This document shows positions 1 through 8,755 of a stretch of 59,755 nt of DNA, in pieces (positions within the stretch are counted from its first letter, which is position 1; each line of letters starts with the position of its first letter). Made by a program: the position numbers and the translations under genes. This stretch comes from Clostridiaceae bacterium (lineage in GTDB: Bacteria > Bacillota > Clostridia > Acetivibrionales > DULL01), in contig DULL01000029.1 in the NCBI GenBank assembly GCA_012840395.1, positions 1-59,755 of the forward strand, given 5' to 3'. Below the pieces are notes generated by a model. The model did no database searches, was not told where the DNA came from, and saw only the letters and a program-made list of their open reading frames with translations.

Positions 1-36
1 AAGTTGTTCCTTTTACAGGGGAAAGGGGTAAGGGAA

Positions 37-133
37 AAGGGATAAGGATAGAAAGATAAAATCCTTTGTAACCAGCATGATAAGTGGATTACAAAGGATT
101 GATTTATTTTATTGGATAACATCCTTATCCCTT
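37..133. repeat. Nested inverted repeat
   Basis: A 13-base arm at 37-49 (AAGGGATAAGGAT) is perfectly complementary to 121-133. Inside it a 12-base arm at 60-71 (AATCCTTTGTAA) is complementary to 89-100. The two nested dyads make a roughly 97-base foldable element with no ORF. It could be a small palindromic dispersed element or a bidirectional terminator for the gene left of the window. No transposase is visible. Confidence 0.6.
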
Positions 134-161
134 AAACCTATTCACTTAATCCTGTTCCGAA

Positions 162-221
162 GGAACATCTTTATTTTCAGCGGAACGACTTTATTTGCAA
201 TGGAACGAGTTTATTTGATGT
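162..221. repeat. Three tandem 20-base units
   Basis: Three head-to-tail copies of a 20-base unit starting GGAAC and containing TTTATTT lie at 162-181, 182-201 and 202-221. Copies 2 and 3 differ at few positions; copy 1 is more diverged. A small GTTCC/GGAAC dyad sits at 154-166. Function is unknown; iterated protein-binding sites, as seen near some insertion sequence ends, are one possibility. Confidence 0.6.
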
Positions 222-236
222 TTACAACATGAAGAC

Positions 237-265
237 TTAAAAAAAGGAGCTATTCCAGCTCCTTT
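237..265 (-). terminator. Rho-independent terminator of the arginine operon
   Basis: Read leftward, the stem AAAGGAGCT, a five-base loop and AGCTCCTTT are followed by a run of T. The hairpin overlaps the stop codon of the GNAT gene (250-252), so termination is built into the gene end. It closes the leftward argC-argB-argD-argF-GNAT unit. Confidence 0.85.
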
Positions 266-786
266 ACCATAAGTGCCCTGATATATCCCCGTTCTTTTGT
301 AGTAGAGTCGACATAAAACCCTCTGCTGTAATAAAAGCATATTAAATCTTTATTTTTTGATGCCGTGTGAAGCACAATTTTTTTCACACCTCTTGTTTTT
401 AAGGCATTTTCAACGTGCTCAAGAAGTGATTTGCCTATTCCAAGATTCTGGTATTCTGGCAAAACTCCAAATCTGCTAATGTAAGCTGAGCCATCCTGCA
501 AAATTTCCACCCTTATTGAACCAACAGGTTTTTTGTTTACTAATAAAATATATACATCTTTTTTATCAATATCATTAACAATATCATCAAGGGATTCGGT
601 AAGGGCCTCGATTGCCACAGTCAATCCGGAATCCTTCACATATTTGATGAAAGATTCCCTGGTTATATTCAATATGGCTTCTGCATCATCTTTTATAGCT
701 TTTCTGATTGTAAAACAATCATATTTGTTAACTGTCATAGCAGCATATTTTTTACTAGTTATAGTTTCCCTTAATACTGTATTCAT
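250..786 (-). CDS. GNAT-family N-acetyltransferase, last gene of arginine operon
   Basis: A 178-residue single-domain GNAT acyltransferase expected to transfer an acetyl group from acetyl-CoA to an amine. The acetyl-CoA loop is seen as Q-N-L-G-I-G-K-S near residues 113-120, followed by the usual C-terminal FYYSRGF segment. It begins 38 bases after argF with no terminator between, and its stop codon lies in the operon terminator, so it is co-transcribed with arginine genes. Substrate is not shown by sequence. Because argJ is missing here, a short N-acetylglutamate synthase role is worth considering. The start is uncertain; an internal Met at residue 17 is an alternative. Confidence 0.75.
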   Translation of the reverse strand: MNTVLRETITSKKYAAMTVNKYDCFTIRKAIKDDAEAILNITRESFIKYVKDSGLTVAIEALTESLDDIVNDIDKKDVYILLVNKKPVGSIRVEILQDGSAYISRFGVLPEYQNLGIGKSLLEHVENALKTRGVKKIVLHTASKNKDLICFYYSRGFYVDSTTKERGYIRALMVKELE

Positions 787-824
787 AGATATCTACTTCT
801 TTATACTCTATTCTTTGTATCATT

Positions 825-1748
825 CTAACCCATAAGCAGTACCATGATAGCTTTTTGCACATGCAACCTGTTTTCTGCCTCTTCAAAAATCATTGACTGA
901 GGTCCGTCAATTATCTCTTCAGTAACTTCAAAACCCCTGTATGCAGGCAGGCAGTGCAGGAATATGGCATCATCCTTTGCCAATGAGAACAATTCTTTAT
1001 TTACTTGATATGGTTTGAATATTTTTATCCTTTCTTCTTTTTCAGCTTCCTGTCCCATACTTACCCATGTATCTGTGTATACTACGTCAGCATCCTTTAC
1101 CGCTTCTTCAGGATGGTGAGTAAGCACTATCCTGGAGCCTGATACTTCAGCTGATGCCAGGGCTTCCTGAACAATACTGTCATTACACTCAAATCCGGCG
1201 GGGGTGGCGACTGAAATATCCATACCAACTTTGGCACAACCGTGAAGGAGTGAATTAGCCACGTTATTGCCGTCACCAACATAGGCCATTTTCAAGCCTT
1301 TTAATGTTCCCTTTGCTTCATATACAGTAAACAGGTCCGCCAGCACCTGGCATGGATGCATAAGATCAGTCAGACCGTTAATTACGGGAATACTGCCAAA
1401 TTCAGCAAGATCTTCAACATCTTTTTGCTTATATGTTCTTATCATTATTCCGTCCAGATATCTTGACAATACCTGGGCAGTGTCATAAATTGTCTCTCCT
1501 CTTCCAAGCTGTATATCGTTGGAGCTCAGGAACAGGGCATAGCCTCCCAGCTGATACATTCCTACTTCGAAAGAAACTCTTGTTCTTGTGGAAGATTTGG
1601 TAAAAATCATGCCCAAAGTTTTCCCTTTCAGTAAATGGTGCTGGACTCCTTCTTTAAACTGCCTTTTTAGTTTTTCAGAAAGTCTGAATATCTCTTCTAT
1701 TTCCTGAAGTGAAAGGTCGTTTAAGGACAATAAATGCTTCATGTTCAA
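825..1748 (-). CDS. argF: Ornithine carbamoyltransferase
   Basis: Cytoplasmic enzyme that condenses ornithine and carbamoyl phosphate to citrulline in arginine synthesis. The 307-residue length is normal. The carbamoyl-phosphate motif S-T-R-T-R is at about residues 53-57, H-P-C-Q near 131-134, and the ornithine-binding H-C-L-P-A near 265-269. An anabolic role (ArgF rather than catabolic ArcB) is inferred from the neighbouring argC, argB and argD. The ATG is preceded by GGAGGT at good spacing. A 326-base AT-rich repeat stretch separates it from argD, but no convincing terminator is seen there. Confidence 0.96.
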   Translation of the reverse strand: MNMKHLLSLNDLSLQEIEEIFRLSEKLKRQFKEGVQHHLLKGKTLGMIFTKSSTRTRVSFEVGMYQLGGYALFLSSNDIQLGRGETIYDTAQVLSRYLDGIMIRTYKQKDVEDLAEFGSIPVINGLTDLMHPCQVLADLFTVYEAKGTLKGLKMAYVGDGNNVANSLLHGCAKVGMDISVATPAGFECNDSIVQEALASAEVSGSRIVLTHHPEEAVKDADVVYTDTWVSMGQEAEKEERIKIFKPYQVNKELFSLAKDDAIFLHCLPAYRGFEVTEEIIDGPQSMIFEEAENRLHVQKAIMVLLMG

Positions 1749-2074
1749 ACCTCCAATAAAATTAAAAGAAATACAAAATAATTAAAAATGATTAAAAGCA
1801 ATATAAAATGATAAAGGCAATATAAAATAATTGCTACCAAACAAATAACCTCTACAAAAAATCATTACAAGCAATTGCTACAAAATAACTACTTCAAAAC
1901 AACTACTACAAACAACTACTTCAAAACAACTACTTCAAAACAACTACTACAAACAACTCAATAAAAGAACTACTATTCAATGTCAGGATACAAATAATTC
2001 GGATACAAATAATTTATGCAAGATAATTAAATTTAAATCTTCCAGTTAATTAAATATATCTTCTGGTTTTAAAT
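1749..2074. repeat. Low-complexity iterated intergenic region
   Basis: This gene-free stretch between argD and argF is built from imperfect short repeats. On the given strand CAACTACTACAAA and CAACTACTTCAAAA alternate from about 1875 to 1962, and at 1770-1830 a GCAATATAAAAT unit recurs. It lies inside a likely operon on the opposite strand. No ORF, promoter or hairpin stands out. Slippage expansion is the simplest explanation. Confidence 0.6.
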
Positions 2075-3274
2075 TTATTCCAGGTTACCCAGTACTGAAT
2101 CCAATACAGATACCATACCGTCTATATCCTCTTCTGTGACTATCAGGGGAGGGGAAATTCTGAGAATATTGGTTCCCACATTTCCAATTAAGTATCCTCT
2201 ATTAAAACATTCATCCTTAATTTCTTTAGCTTTTGGTATGGAAAACTGAATTCCTAACAGCAATCCTTTGTACCTGATTTCAGTTATGACACTGTATTTC
2301 TCTTTGAGGTCAGATAGCTTCCCGGCGAAGTACCGGCCCATTTTGTCGGCATTATCTACTAGATTTTCATTTAACAACACGTCCATAACTGCCAATCCGG
2401 CTGCGCAAGCCAGAGGATTTCCGCCGAATGTTGAACCATGGTCTCCCGGTTCGAAGGCCTGTGCAACGAAATCCTTTGCGCATAAAGCTCCTATTGGGAA
2501 ACCTCCACCTAAAGCCTTGGCCAATGTAAATATATCAGGTTCTATATCATAATGTTGATACCCAAAAAGTTTACCTGTTCTTCCAAGACCGCATTGTACT
2601 TCATCAAGTATTAATAATATGCCTTTTTCATCACATAATTTGCGTACACCCTGCATATATTCGTATGTGGTGGGACGCACGCCGCTTTCTCCCTGAACAG
2701 GTTCCAGCATTATTGCACAGGTATTGTCATTAATTGCATTTTCAAGAGCAGCCAGGTCATTTATAGGGACTTTAGTAAATTTGGGCGTGAGAGGACAATA
2801 GGGTTTCTGATACTTTTCCTGGCCTGTTGCGGCTATTGTAGCAAGAGTTCTTCCGTGGAAGGAATTTTCAAGTGTTATTATCTCGTATTTATCATTAAAC
2901 CCTTTCTTCTTGAAATACAAACGGGCAAGTTTTATTGCGCCTTCATTTGCCTCTGCTCCGCTATTGGCAAAAAATACTTTATCAGCACAGGAATTTTCCA
3001 CTAAAACCTTTGCAAGCTTTGCCTGATTTTCAATGTAATAAAGGCTTGAGCAATGGATAAATTTTTCGGCCTGCTCCTGTATAGCTTTAACTAGTCTTGG
3101 ATGAGAATGTCCCAGCGCGTTTACCGCAATTCCTGCGAGAAAATCATAATATTTATTACCCTTGTCATCCCAGAGATTAATTCCTTTACCATATTGAAAA
3201 CAGACAGGAGTCCTGTTCCCAAAAGTATTCATATAATATTTTTTATCCATTTCTATAACTTCGCTAAGGTTCAT
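2075..3274 (-). CDS. argD: Acetylornithine aminotransferase
   Basis: PLP enzyme that converts N-acetylglutamate-5-semialdehyde and glutamate to N-acetylornithine and 2-oxoglutarate; the family often also acts on succinyl-diaminopimelate precursors. The 399-residue length fits class III aminotransferases. Visible features are the N-terminal YFDFLAGIAVNALGHSHP-like start region, S-G-A-E-A-N near residue 105, the D-E-V-Q-C-G-L-G-R-T-G stretch holding the cofactor Asp, and the PLP lysine in L-A-K-A-L-G-G-G-F-P. AAGGAG precedes the ATG. It starts 15 bases after argB, so the two are co-transcribed. Confidence 0.95.
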   Translation of the reverse strand: MNLSEVIEMDKKYYMNTFGNRTPVCFQYGKGINLWDDKGNKYYDFLAGIAVNALGHSHPRLVKAIQEQAEKFIHCSSLYYIENQAKLAKVLVENSCADKVFFANSGAEANEGAIKLARLYFKKKGFNDKYEIITLENSFHGRTLATIAATGQEKYQKPYCPLTPKFTKVPINDLAALENAINDNTCAIMLEPVQGESGVRPTTYEYMQGVRKLCDEKGILLILDEVQCGLGRTGKLFGYQHYDIEPDIFTLAKALGGGFPIGALCAKDFVAQAFEPGDHGSTFGGNPLACAAGLAVMDVLLNENLVDNADKMGRYFAGKLSDLKEKYSVITEIRYKGLLLGIQFSIPKAKEIKDECFNRGYLIGNVGTNILRISPPLIVTEEDIDGMVSVLDSVLGNLE

Positions 3275-3289
3275 TTTCAGTACTCCTTG

Positions 3290-4159
3290 TTATTTTATTA
3301 TCATTGTGCCTATTCCTTGATTTGTGAAGACTTCAAGCAAAATTGAGTGAGGTACCCTTCCATCAAGTATATGCGTAGTACCAACACCTTTTTCAAGGGC
3401 TTCAATACAACCTAAAATTTTAGGTATCATACCACCGACTATAACGTTCTTTTCTATAAGTTCCTTTGCTTCTTGTATAGTAAGTGAAGATATAATTTCA
3501 TTGCTGTCCTTGGATAATTTCACGCCTTCAACATCAGTTAAAAGAATAAGTTTTTCAGCTTTTAAAGCAGCGGCAACTTCGCTTGCCACTGTGTCTGCAT
3601 TAATATTGTAGCTTTTGCCGTCTTTGCCTACCCCGATGGGGGCTACTACAGGGATATATTCATCCTTTGATATAAGCTCTATAACTTTTGCGTTTACATT
3701 GATAATTTTTCCCACATAACCTATATCTCTTTCCACTCCGTCAACTACCGGTTTGTGCTGCCGGCACTCCAGGAGGTTCCCGTCAATGCCACAAAGACCT
3801 ATAGCTTTGCCTCCCTTGTGATTTAGCATGGATACTATTTCCTTATTAGTTTTTCCTACAAGCACCATTTGTGCTACTTCCATTGTGGCAGCATCGGTTA
3901 CTCTCAGCCCGTTTACAAATTCACTTTTTATATCAAACTTCTCGAGAGCCTTGTTGATATCCGGGCCTCCTCCGTGAACAACAATTGGATGGAGACCTAT
4001 ATATTTTAACAAGATAATATCTTCCATGACAGAGTTTTTCAAAGTGTCGTTTATCATTGCATTTCCGCCGTACTTAATAACTACGGTTTTGCCATAAAAC
4101 TTCTGAATATAGGGTAAAGCTTCTATTAATATCTGAGCTTTTTTAATAATCGTTTCCAT
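3290..4159 (-). CDS. argB: N-acetylglutamate kinase
   Basis: Amino-acid kinase family enzyme that phosphorylates N-acetylglutamate in the second step of arginine synthesis. Family motifs are KYGGNAM near the N terminus, V-V-H-G-G-G-P-D-I for the phosphate site, and a C-terminal I-P-K motif in V-G-G-M-I-P-K-I. Length is about 289 residues. I start at the ATG at 4159 with GGGAGG upstream; an in-frame TTG at 4171 is less like family N termini. It lies between argC and argD on the same strand. Such hexameric enzymes are often arginine-inhibited, which the sequence alone does not establish. Confidence 0.95.
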   Translation of the reverse strand: METIIKKAQILIEALPYIQKFYGKTVVIKYGGNAMINDTLKNSVMEDIILLKYIGLHPIVVHGGGPDINKALEKFDIKSEFVNGLRVTDAATMEVAQMVLVGKTNKEIVSMLNHKGGKAIGLCGIDGNLLECRQHKPVVDGVERDIGYVGKIINVNAKVIELISKDEYIPVVAPIGVGKDGKSYNINADTVASEVAAALKAEKLILLTDVEGVKLSKDSNEIISSLTIQEAKELIEKNVIVGGMIPKILGCIEALEKGVGTTHILDGRVPHSILLEVFTNQGIGTMIIK

Positions 4160-4260
4160 AGGACCTCCCAAAAACCTCCTTACACCGGGTTAAATTCATT
4201 ATTTCTAAATATTTTATCTTGAATAGCAAACTTCAATTTTTTATTATTACTACTTATTCC

Positions 4261-5301
4261 TTATAAATAATAGCCTGGGCTGGACAGTCCTGTTTCTTCA
4301 GGTAATCCGCACATAATGTTAAGATCCTGGACAGCCTGGCCTGCGGCACCTTTACCAAGGTTATCCAGAGCGGATAATACTATAACTCTGTTGAGCCTTT
4401 CATCTACAACCAATCCGATATCAATGAAATTAGAACCTGCTACATTCTTGGTTTCAGGAATTTGACCTTCATCTAATATCCTTACGAAAAAGTCGTTTTT
4501 ATAGTGCTCTTTATATATATCTATTAGTTCAGATGCAGTTATTTTTTCCGCCAAGTTTGCATAAATTGTTGCAAGCATGCCTCTCTTCATAGGAGCAAGG
4601 TGAGGAGTAAAAGATACCATCAAAGGTTCGCCTGCTATAAAACTTAGTTCCTGTTCTATTTCAGAAGTATGCCTGTGTGTTGCCACTTTATATGCTTTAA
4701 AGTTTTCAGTACATTCACAGAACTGGTAGGGCAGGCTTGTGGTTCTTCCGGCTCCTGTTACTCCGGAAGCGGCATCAATAATAATATTTTTCTTCTCAAT
4801 AAGATTATTTTTAAGAAGAGGCCAGATACCCAGAATAGAACAGGTTGGGTAGCAGCCCGGATTAGCCACCAGTTGAGCATCTTTAATCTGATTTCTGTAT
4901 ATTTCAGGCAAGCCGTATACTGAAATTTCCAGTAATTCAGGCATGCCATGGGTTGTATTGTACCATTTTTCATAAACTTCAACAGATTTGTATCTAAAAT
5001 CACCACTATGATCAAGGACTCTTATTCCTCTTGATATAAGTTGGGGAATTACATCTTTGGATACCCCGTGGGGAAGAGCAGTGATTACTATATCTGAAAC
5101 CTGGGCAATTTTGTCTATATCCAGGGCACTACACTCCATATCAAAAACATTTTTTAGATTTGGATAAATATCCGAAATCTTATTTCCTACAAAATTCTGA
5201 GAAACTACTGCAGCAATATTGAATTCCGGATGGTTATGAATCAGGCGGACCATTTCAATACCAACATATCCTGTAGCGCCGATAATACTTACATTCACCA
5301 C
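4261..5301 (-). CDS. argC: N-acetyl-gamma-glutamyl-phosphate reductase
   Basis: NADPH-dependent reductase producing N-acetylglutamate semialdehyde. The Rossmann motif G-A-T-G-Y-V-G is at residues 8-14, the catalytic cysteine in N-P-G-C-Y-P-T near residue 150, and the H-R-H-T-S-E-I stretch follows in the second half. Length 346 is typical. Translation starts at GTG 5301 (a second GTG follows at once), supported by AGAGGTG six bases upstream. It is the first gene of the leftward arginine operon, with an ARG-box-like site 55-72 bases upstream. Confidence 0.96.
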   Translation of the reverse strand: MVNVSIIGATGYVGIEMVRLIHNHPEFNIAAVVSQNFVGNKISDIYPNLKNVFDMECSALDIDKIAQVSDIVITALPHGVSKDVIPQLISRGIRVLDHSGDFRYKSVEVYEKWYNTTHGMPELLEISVYGLPEIYRNQIKDAQLVANPGCYPTCSILGIWPLLKNNLIEKKNIIIDAASGVTGAGRTTSLPYQFCECTENFKAYKVATHRHTSEIEQELSFIAGEPLMVSFTPHLAPMKRGMLATIYANLAEKITASELIDIYKEHYKNDFFVRILDEGQIPETKNVAGSNFIDIGLVVDERLNRVIVLSALDNLGKGAAGQAVQDLNIMCGLPEETGLSSPGYYL

Positions 5302-5355
5302 TTATAACACCTCTGATATAAAAAGTTAAATAATTGTTTCATAATTATACATCCA

Positions 5356-5373
5356 AATGTATAAAAATTCAAT
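5356..5373 (-). promoter_or_regulatory. ARG-box-like operator upstream of argC
   Basis: The 18-base stretch AATGTATAAAAATTCAAT closely matches my memory of the Bacillus ArgR/AhrC box (CATGAATAAAAATTCAAG type, 15-16 identities). A weaker second dyad, TTCATAATTATACAT, lies just beside it at about 5338-5352, consistent with paired boxes. Position upstream of argC suggests arginine-dependent repression of the operon. Confidence 0.6.
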
Positions 5374-5597
5374 AGGAATTAGAGAAATTTGTTATATGTA
5401 TACAATATTTTCAAATATGAGTTGCTGATTATATTTTGGTAACGAGATATGAAGATAAAATTATACCTATTTTATTATGCAATATGGCTAAATTGAAAAA
5501 ATTAAATTTGTCTAAAAGTATACTAGTTGTTGTCGAGAATTAAGTGTTATACTATACGTGTTAATTTATCTTTTTTAGATATATAGGAGGGGAAAAA

Positions 5598-6710
5598 ATG
5601 GCAAGTGTACAGTTAAAACACGTGTATAAGAGGTTTGAGGGTGGAGTAACAGCTGTTAGTGATTTTAACCTTGATATCGAAGATAAAGAGTTTATTATTT
5701 TAGTTGGTCCCTCTGGCTGTGGTAAGACCACTACATTAAGAATGATAGCAGGCCTCGAAGAAATTTCCGAAGGTGAAATTTATATTGATGGTAAGCTGGT
5801 AAATGATGTTCAGCCAAAAGACAGAGATATCGCAATGGTTTTCCAGAACTACGCTCTCTATCCTCACATGTCAGTATTTGACAACATGGCTTTCGGACTT
5901 AAATTAAGAAAGACTCCTAAGGATGAAATAAAGAGAAGAGTTCATGAAGCTGCAAAAATTCTCGATATTGAGCATCTGTTAGACAGAAAGCCAAAGGCTT
6001 TGTCAGGTGGACAAAGACAGAGAGTTGCTCTTGGCCGTGCTATAGTTCGTGAACCAAAGGTATTCCTTATGGACGAGCCTCTTTCAAACTTGGATGCTAA
6101 ATTAAGAGTTCAGATGAGAATAGAAATCAGTAAGTTGCACCAGAAATTACAAACAACTATAATTTACGTTACCCATGACCAGACAGAAGCTATGACAATG
6201 GGTACAAGAATCGTAGTTATGAAAGATGGATTTATACAGCAAGTTGATACACCGCAAGCATTATATACTAAGCCATGTAATATGTTTGTTGCAGGATTTA
6301 TCGGAAGCCCTCAAATGAACTTCATTAATGTAAAATTAGAAAAACGTGGCGAAGAAACATACATGCTCTTTGGCAAAAATGCAATCAAGCTTCCTGCTCA
6401 TAAAGCTAAATTATTGGAAGGCACAGATTATGTAGGAAAAGAAGTTGTCATGGGTATCAGGCCTGAGGCAATTTCAGATGATGAAGATGATGTACAGGCT
6501 AATCCTGACTGTGTTCTTGAAGCAGATGTTGAAGTGCTTGAAATGCTTGGCTCTGAAACATTCCTGTATCTGCATGTTGACGATATTAACTTAACTGCAA
6601 GAGTTAACCCGAATACAAAGGCTAAGGCAGGAAAGAGAGTAAAGATTTGTCTTGATACAGATAAATGCCATCTGTTTGACAAAGAAACTGAGAAAACAAT
6701 AATCAATTAA
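5598..6710 (+). CDS. Carbohydrate ABC transporter ATPase, MsmX/UgpC type
   Basis: Cytoplasmic ATP-binding subunit of CUT1-type sugar importers. Walker A G-P-S-G-C-G-K-T-T is at residues 37-45, the Q-loop and signature L-S-G-G-Q-R-Q-R follow, with Walker B V-F-L-M-D-E-P-L-S-N-L-D and the switch His in V-T-H-D-Q. The C-terminal 130 residues form the MalK/UgpC-type regulatory OB-fold domain. Length 370 is typical. No permease or binding protein is nearby, so it is probably a shared ATPase serving several sugar transporters, as known for MsmX in Bacillus. AGGAGG precedes the ATG and a strong terminator follows. Confidence 0.92.
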   Translation: MASVQLKHVYKRFEGGVTAVSDFNLDIEDKEFIILVGPSGCGKTTTLRMIAGLEEISEGEIYIDGKLVNDVQPKDRDIAMVFQNYALYPHMSVFDNMAFGLKLRKTPKDEIKRRVHEAAKILDIEHLLDRKPKALSGGQRQRVALGRAIVREPKVFLMDEPLSNLDAKLRVQMRIEISKLHQKLQTTIIYVTHDQTEAMTMGTRIVVMKDGFIQQVDTPQALYTKPCNMFVAGFIGSPQMNFINVKLEKRGEETYMLFGKNAIKLPAHKAKLLEGTDYVGKEVVMGIRPEAISDDEDDVQANPDCVLEADVEVLEMLGSETFLYLHVDDINLTARVNPNTKAKAGKRVKICLDTDKCHLFDKETEKTIIN

Positions 6711-6740
6711 TGAAAATATAAAATAATAGTCTTTGAATTA

Positions 6741-6775
6741 AAAAAGAGGAAGATTTAATATATCTTCCTCTTTTT
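6741..6775 (+). terminator. Rho-independent terminator after the sugar ATPase
   Basis: A 14-base perfect stem (AAAAAGAGGAAGAT at 6741-6754 against 6762-6775) with a seven-base loop ends in TTTTT. It isolates the ATPase gene as a single transcription unit. Confidence 0.9.
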
Positions 6776-6825
6776 ATTATAAAATAGTATAATAAATAGA
6801 AGAAAAAAGGAAAGGACAAGATTTG

Positions 6826-7905
6826 ATGAAACTACTACAGAACCTTGTAAATCAGGCAAAACAAAATATTAAGGCTGAGTTTGGGGTTATCAATGAAAGT
6901 GGATTGATACTAGCCTGTTCTGATGAGAGAAATGTAGGAAAGAAAATGGATATACCGGAAGATTTCATTGAAGGACAGAATTTATCCATTGTAGTAGATG
7001 GTATTACTTACAGAAAGGTATTCATAAGAAATAAATTAGAGTATATTACATTCATCAAATCTGATAGTGAAGAGTATTATAACTATCTGTCTCTTTTTTG
7101 CATAAATATAATTAATCTAAAAACATATCATGAAGAAAAATTTGACAAGAGAAGCTTTATTAAAAATATTATTTTAGATAATATTCTGCCAGGGGATATT
7201 TCTATCAGGGCAAAGGAACTTCGCATGGCTACCAATGTTTACAGAGTGGTATTTTTGATAAAGACAGAAAAATCCAGCGAAGTTTATTCCAGTGAAATTA
7301 TTCAAAACCTGTTTCCAAATAGATCTAAAGATTTCATTGTTGTATTGGATGAAGAAAATATAGTTTTGGTAAAAGAGTTAAAATCTAAAGATGATAAAGC
7401 AGAAATTGAAAAAATAGCTGCAGTAATTATAGACAACCTTAATGCCGAATCAATGGTAAAAGCTCACGTGGGTATAGGAACTGTTGTTGATGATATAAAG
7501 GATATTGGACGTTCTTTTAAAGAAGCTCAAACTGCATTAATGGTAGGAGCTATATTTGAAAGTGAAAAGAAAATCGTGAATTATGAGAAGCTTGGAATAG
7601 GCAGATTAATATACCAGCTGCCGGAAACTCTTTGCAGAATGTTCCTTAATGAAGTATTCCCCGAAGGGGCTTTAGAGTCTTTGGATGATGAAACTCTTAT
7701 TACCATACAGAAATTTTTTGAAAATGATCTTAATATCAGCGAAACTTCCCGTCAATTGTATGTTCATAGAAATACCCTCGTATATAGGTTAGAAAAGATA
7801 TATAAGATAACAGGGCTTGACCTTAGAAAATTGGATGATGCAATAACTTTTAAGGTATCAACCTTAGTTAAAAAATATCTGGATAACTATGCAGCCAAGG
7901 GTTAA
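6826..7905 (+). CDS. CdaR/PucR-family transcriptional regulator
   Basis: A 359-residue DNA-binding regulator. The C terminus carries a PucR-type helix-turn-helix: N-I-S-E-T-S-R-Q-L-Y-V-H-R-N-T-L near residues 306-321. The middle has the GGDEF-like CdaR region (GIGTVVDDIKDIGRS and a following S-F-K-E-A-Q-T-A). The N-terminal about 130 residues may sense a small molecule. Sugar-diacid sensing, known for CdaR, cannot be assumed here. I start at ATG 6826, with GGAAAGGA upstream, rather than the adjacent TTG. It could regulate the preceding sugar ATPase, but a terminator separates them. Confidence 0.85.
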   Translation: MKLLQNLVNQAKQNIKAEFGVINESGLILACSDERNVGKKMDIPEDFIEGQNLSIVVDGITYRKVFIRNKLEYITFIKSDSEEYYNYLSLFCINIINLKTYHEEKFDKRSFIKNIILDNILPGDISIRAKELRMATNVYRVVFLIKTEKSSEVYSSEIIQNLFPNRSKDFIVVLDEENIVLVKELKSKDDKAEIEKIAAVIIDNLNAESMVKAHVGIGTVVDDIKDIGRSFKEAQTALMVGAIFESEKKIVNYEKLGIGRLIYQLPETLCRMFLNEVFPEGALESLDDETLITIQKFFENDLNISETSRQLYVHRNTLVYRLEKIYKITGLDLRKLDDAITFKVSTLVKKYLDNYAAKG

Positions 7906-8047
7906 TTTGCCGTAGTGTGATGATGCGAACAATTGACAGGGTTTTTTCCTTGAGTTATAAGTTATTTTAGCTTATAATGAATAATTATGTATAGTGGATA
8001 AATATGAATAATTACTGAGAATGCAACAAATGGATGAGGCGAATAAA

Positions 8048-8755
8048 ATGGTTGAATTTATAGGTGTAGAAAAAAAATATCCTAATGGTACTGTCGCTTT
8101 AAAAGATATCAGTTTTAGAATAGATAAAGGTGAATTTGTATTTATTATAGGTTCAAGCGGCTCAGGGAAATCCACAATGCTCAAGCTTATGATGAAAGAG
8201 GAAGAACCTACAGCCGGTCAGGTTTTTGTAAACGGGTATGATGTAGCATCCCTTAGCAGGAAAGAAATACCCAGCTTAAGAAGAAGCCTTGGAGTAGTGT
8301 TTCAGGATTTTAGACTTCTTCCCAATAAGACAGTTTATGAAAATGTTGCTTTTGCCATGCAGATAACTGAAGCTACTCCAAAAGAAATTCGCCGCCAGGT
8401 TCCAATGGCGCTTGCGCTTGTAGGATTAAGCAGAAAGGCTAATGTTTGTCCCGGACAGCTTTCAGGAGGAGAACAGCAGAGAACAGCTTTAGCACGTGCA
8501 CTGGTGAATAACCCCTCTATTCTGATTGCCGATGAACCTACCGGAAATCTTGACCCTGAAAATTCATGGGAGATAATTAGGTTATTAGCGGAAATAAATA
8601 ACAGAGGAACTACAGTTATAGTTGCCACCCATGAAAAAAGTATTGTAGATGCCATGAAGAAAAGGGTTATAGCACTAAACAGAGGGGTATTAGTAAGAGA
8701 CCAGCAGAAAGGACTCTATGAAGATGAAAATAAGAACTTTCCGATACATGTTTAA
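8048..8755 (+). CDS. ftsE: Cell division ATP-binding protein FtsE
   Basis: ATPase of the FtsEX complex, which transmits a division-site signal through FtsX to an extracellular peptidoglycan hydrolase. Walker A G-S-S-G-S-G-K-S-T, signature L-S-G-G-E-Q-Q-R, Walker B I-L-I-A-D-E-P-T-G-N-L-D and the H-loop A-T-H-E-K are intact. ATG 8048 gives 235 residues and the usual start VEFIGVEKKYP; GAGGC lies seven bases upstream. An upstream ATG at 8021 is less likely. It overlaps ftsX by about 38 bases, a sign of translational coupling. Confidence 0.95.
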   Translation: MVEFIGVEKKYPNGTVALKDISFRIDKGEFVFIIGSSGSGKSTMLKLMMKEEEPTAGQVFVNGYDVASLSRKEIPSLRRSLGVVFQDFRLLPNKTVYENVAFAMQITEATPKEIRRQVPMALALVGLSRKANVCPGQLSGGEQQRTALARALVNNPSILIADEPTGNLDPENSWEIIRLLAEINNRGTTVIVATHEKSIVDAMKKRVIALNRGVLVRDQQKGLYEDENKNFPIHV

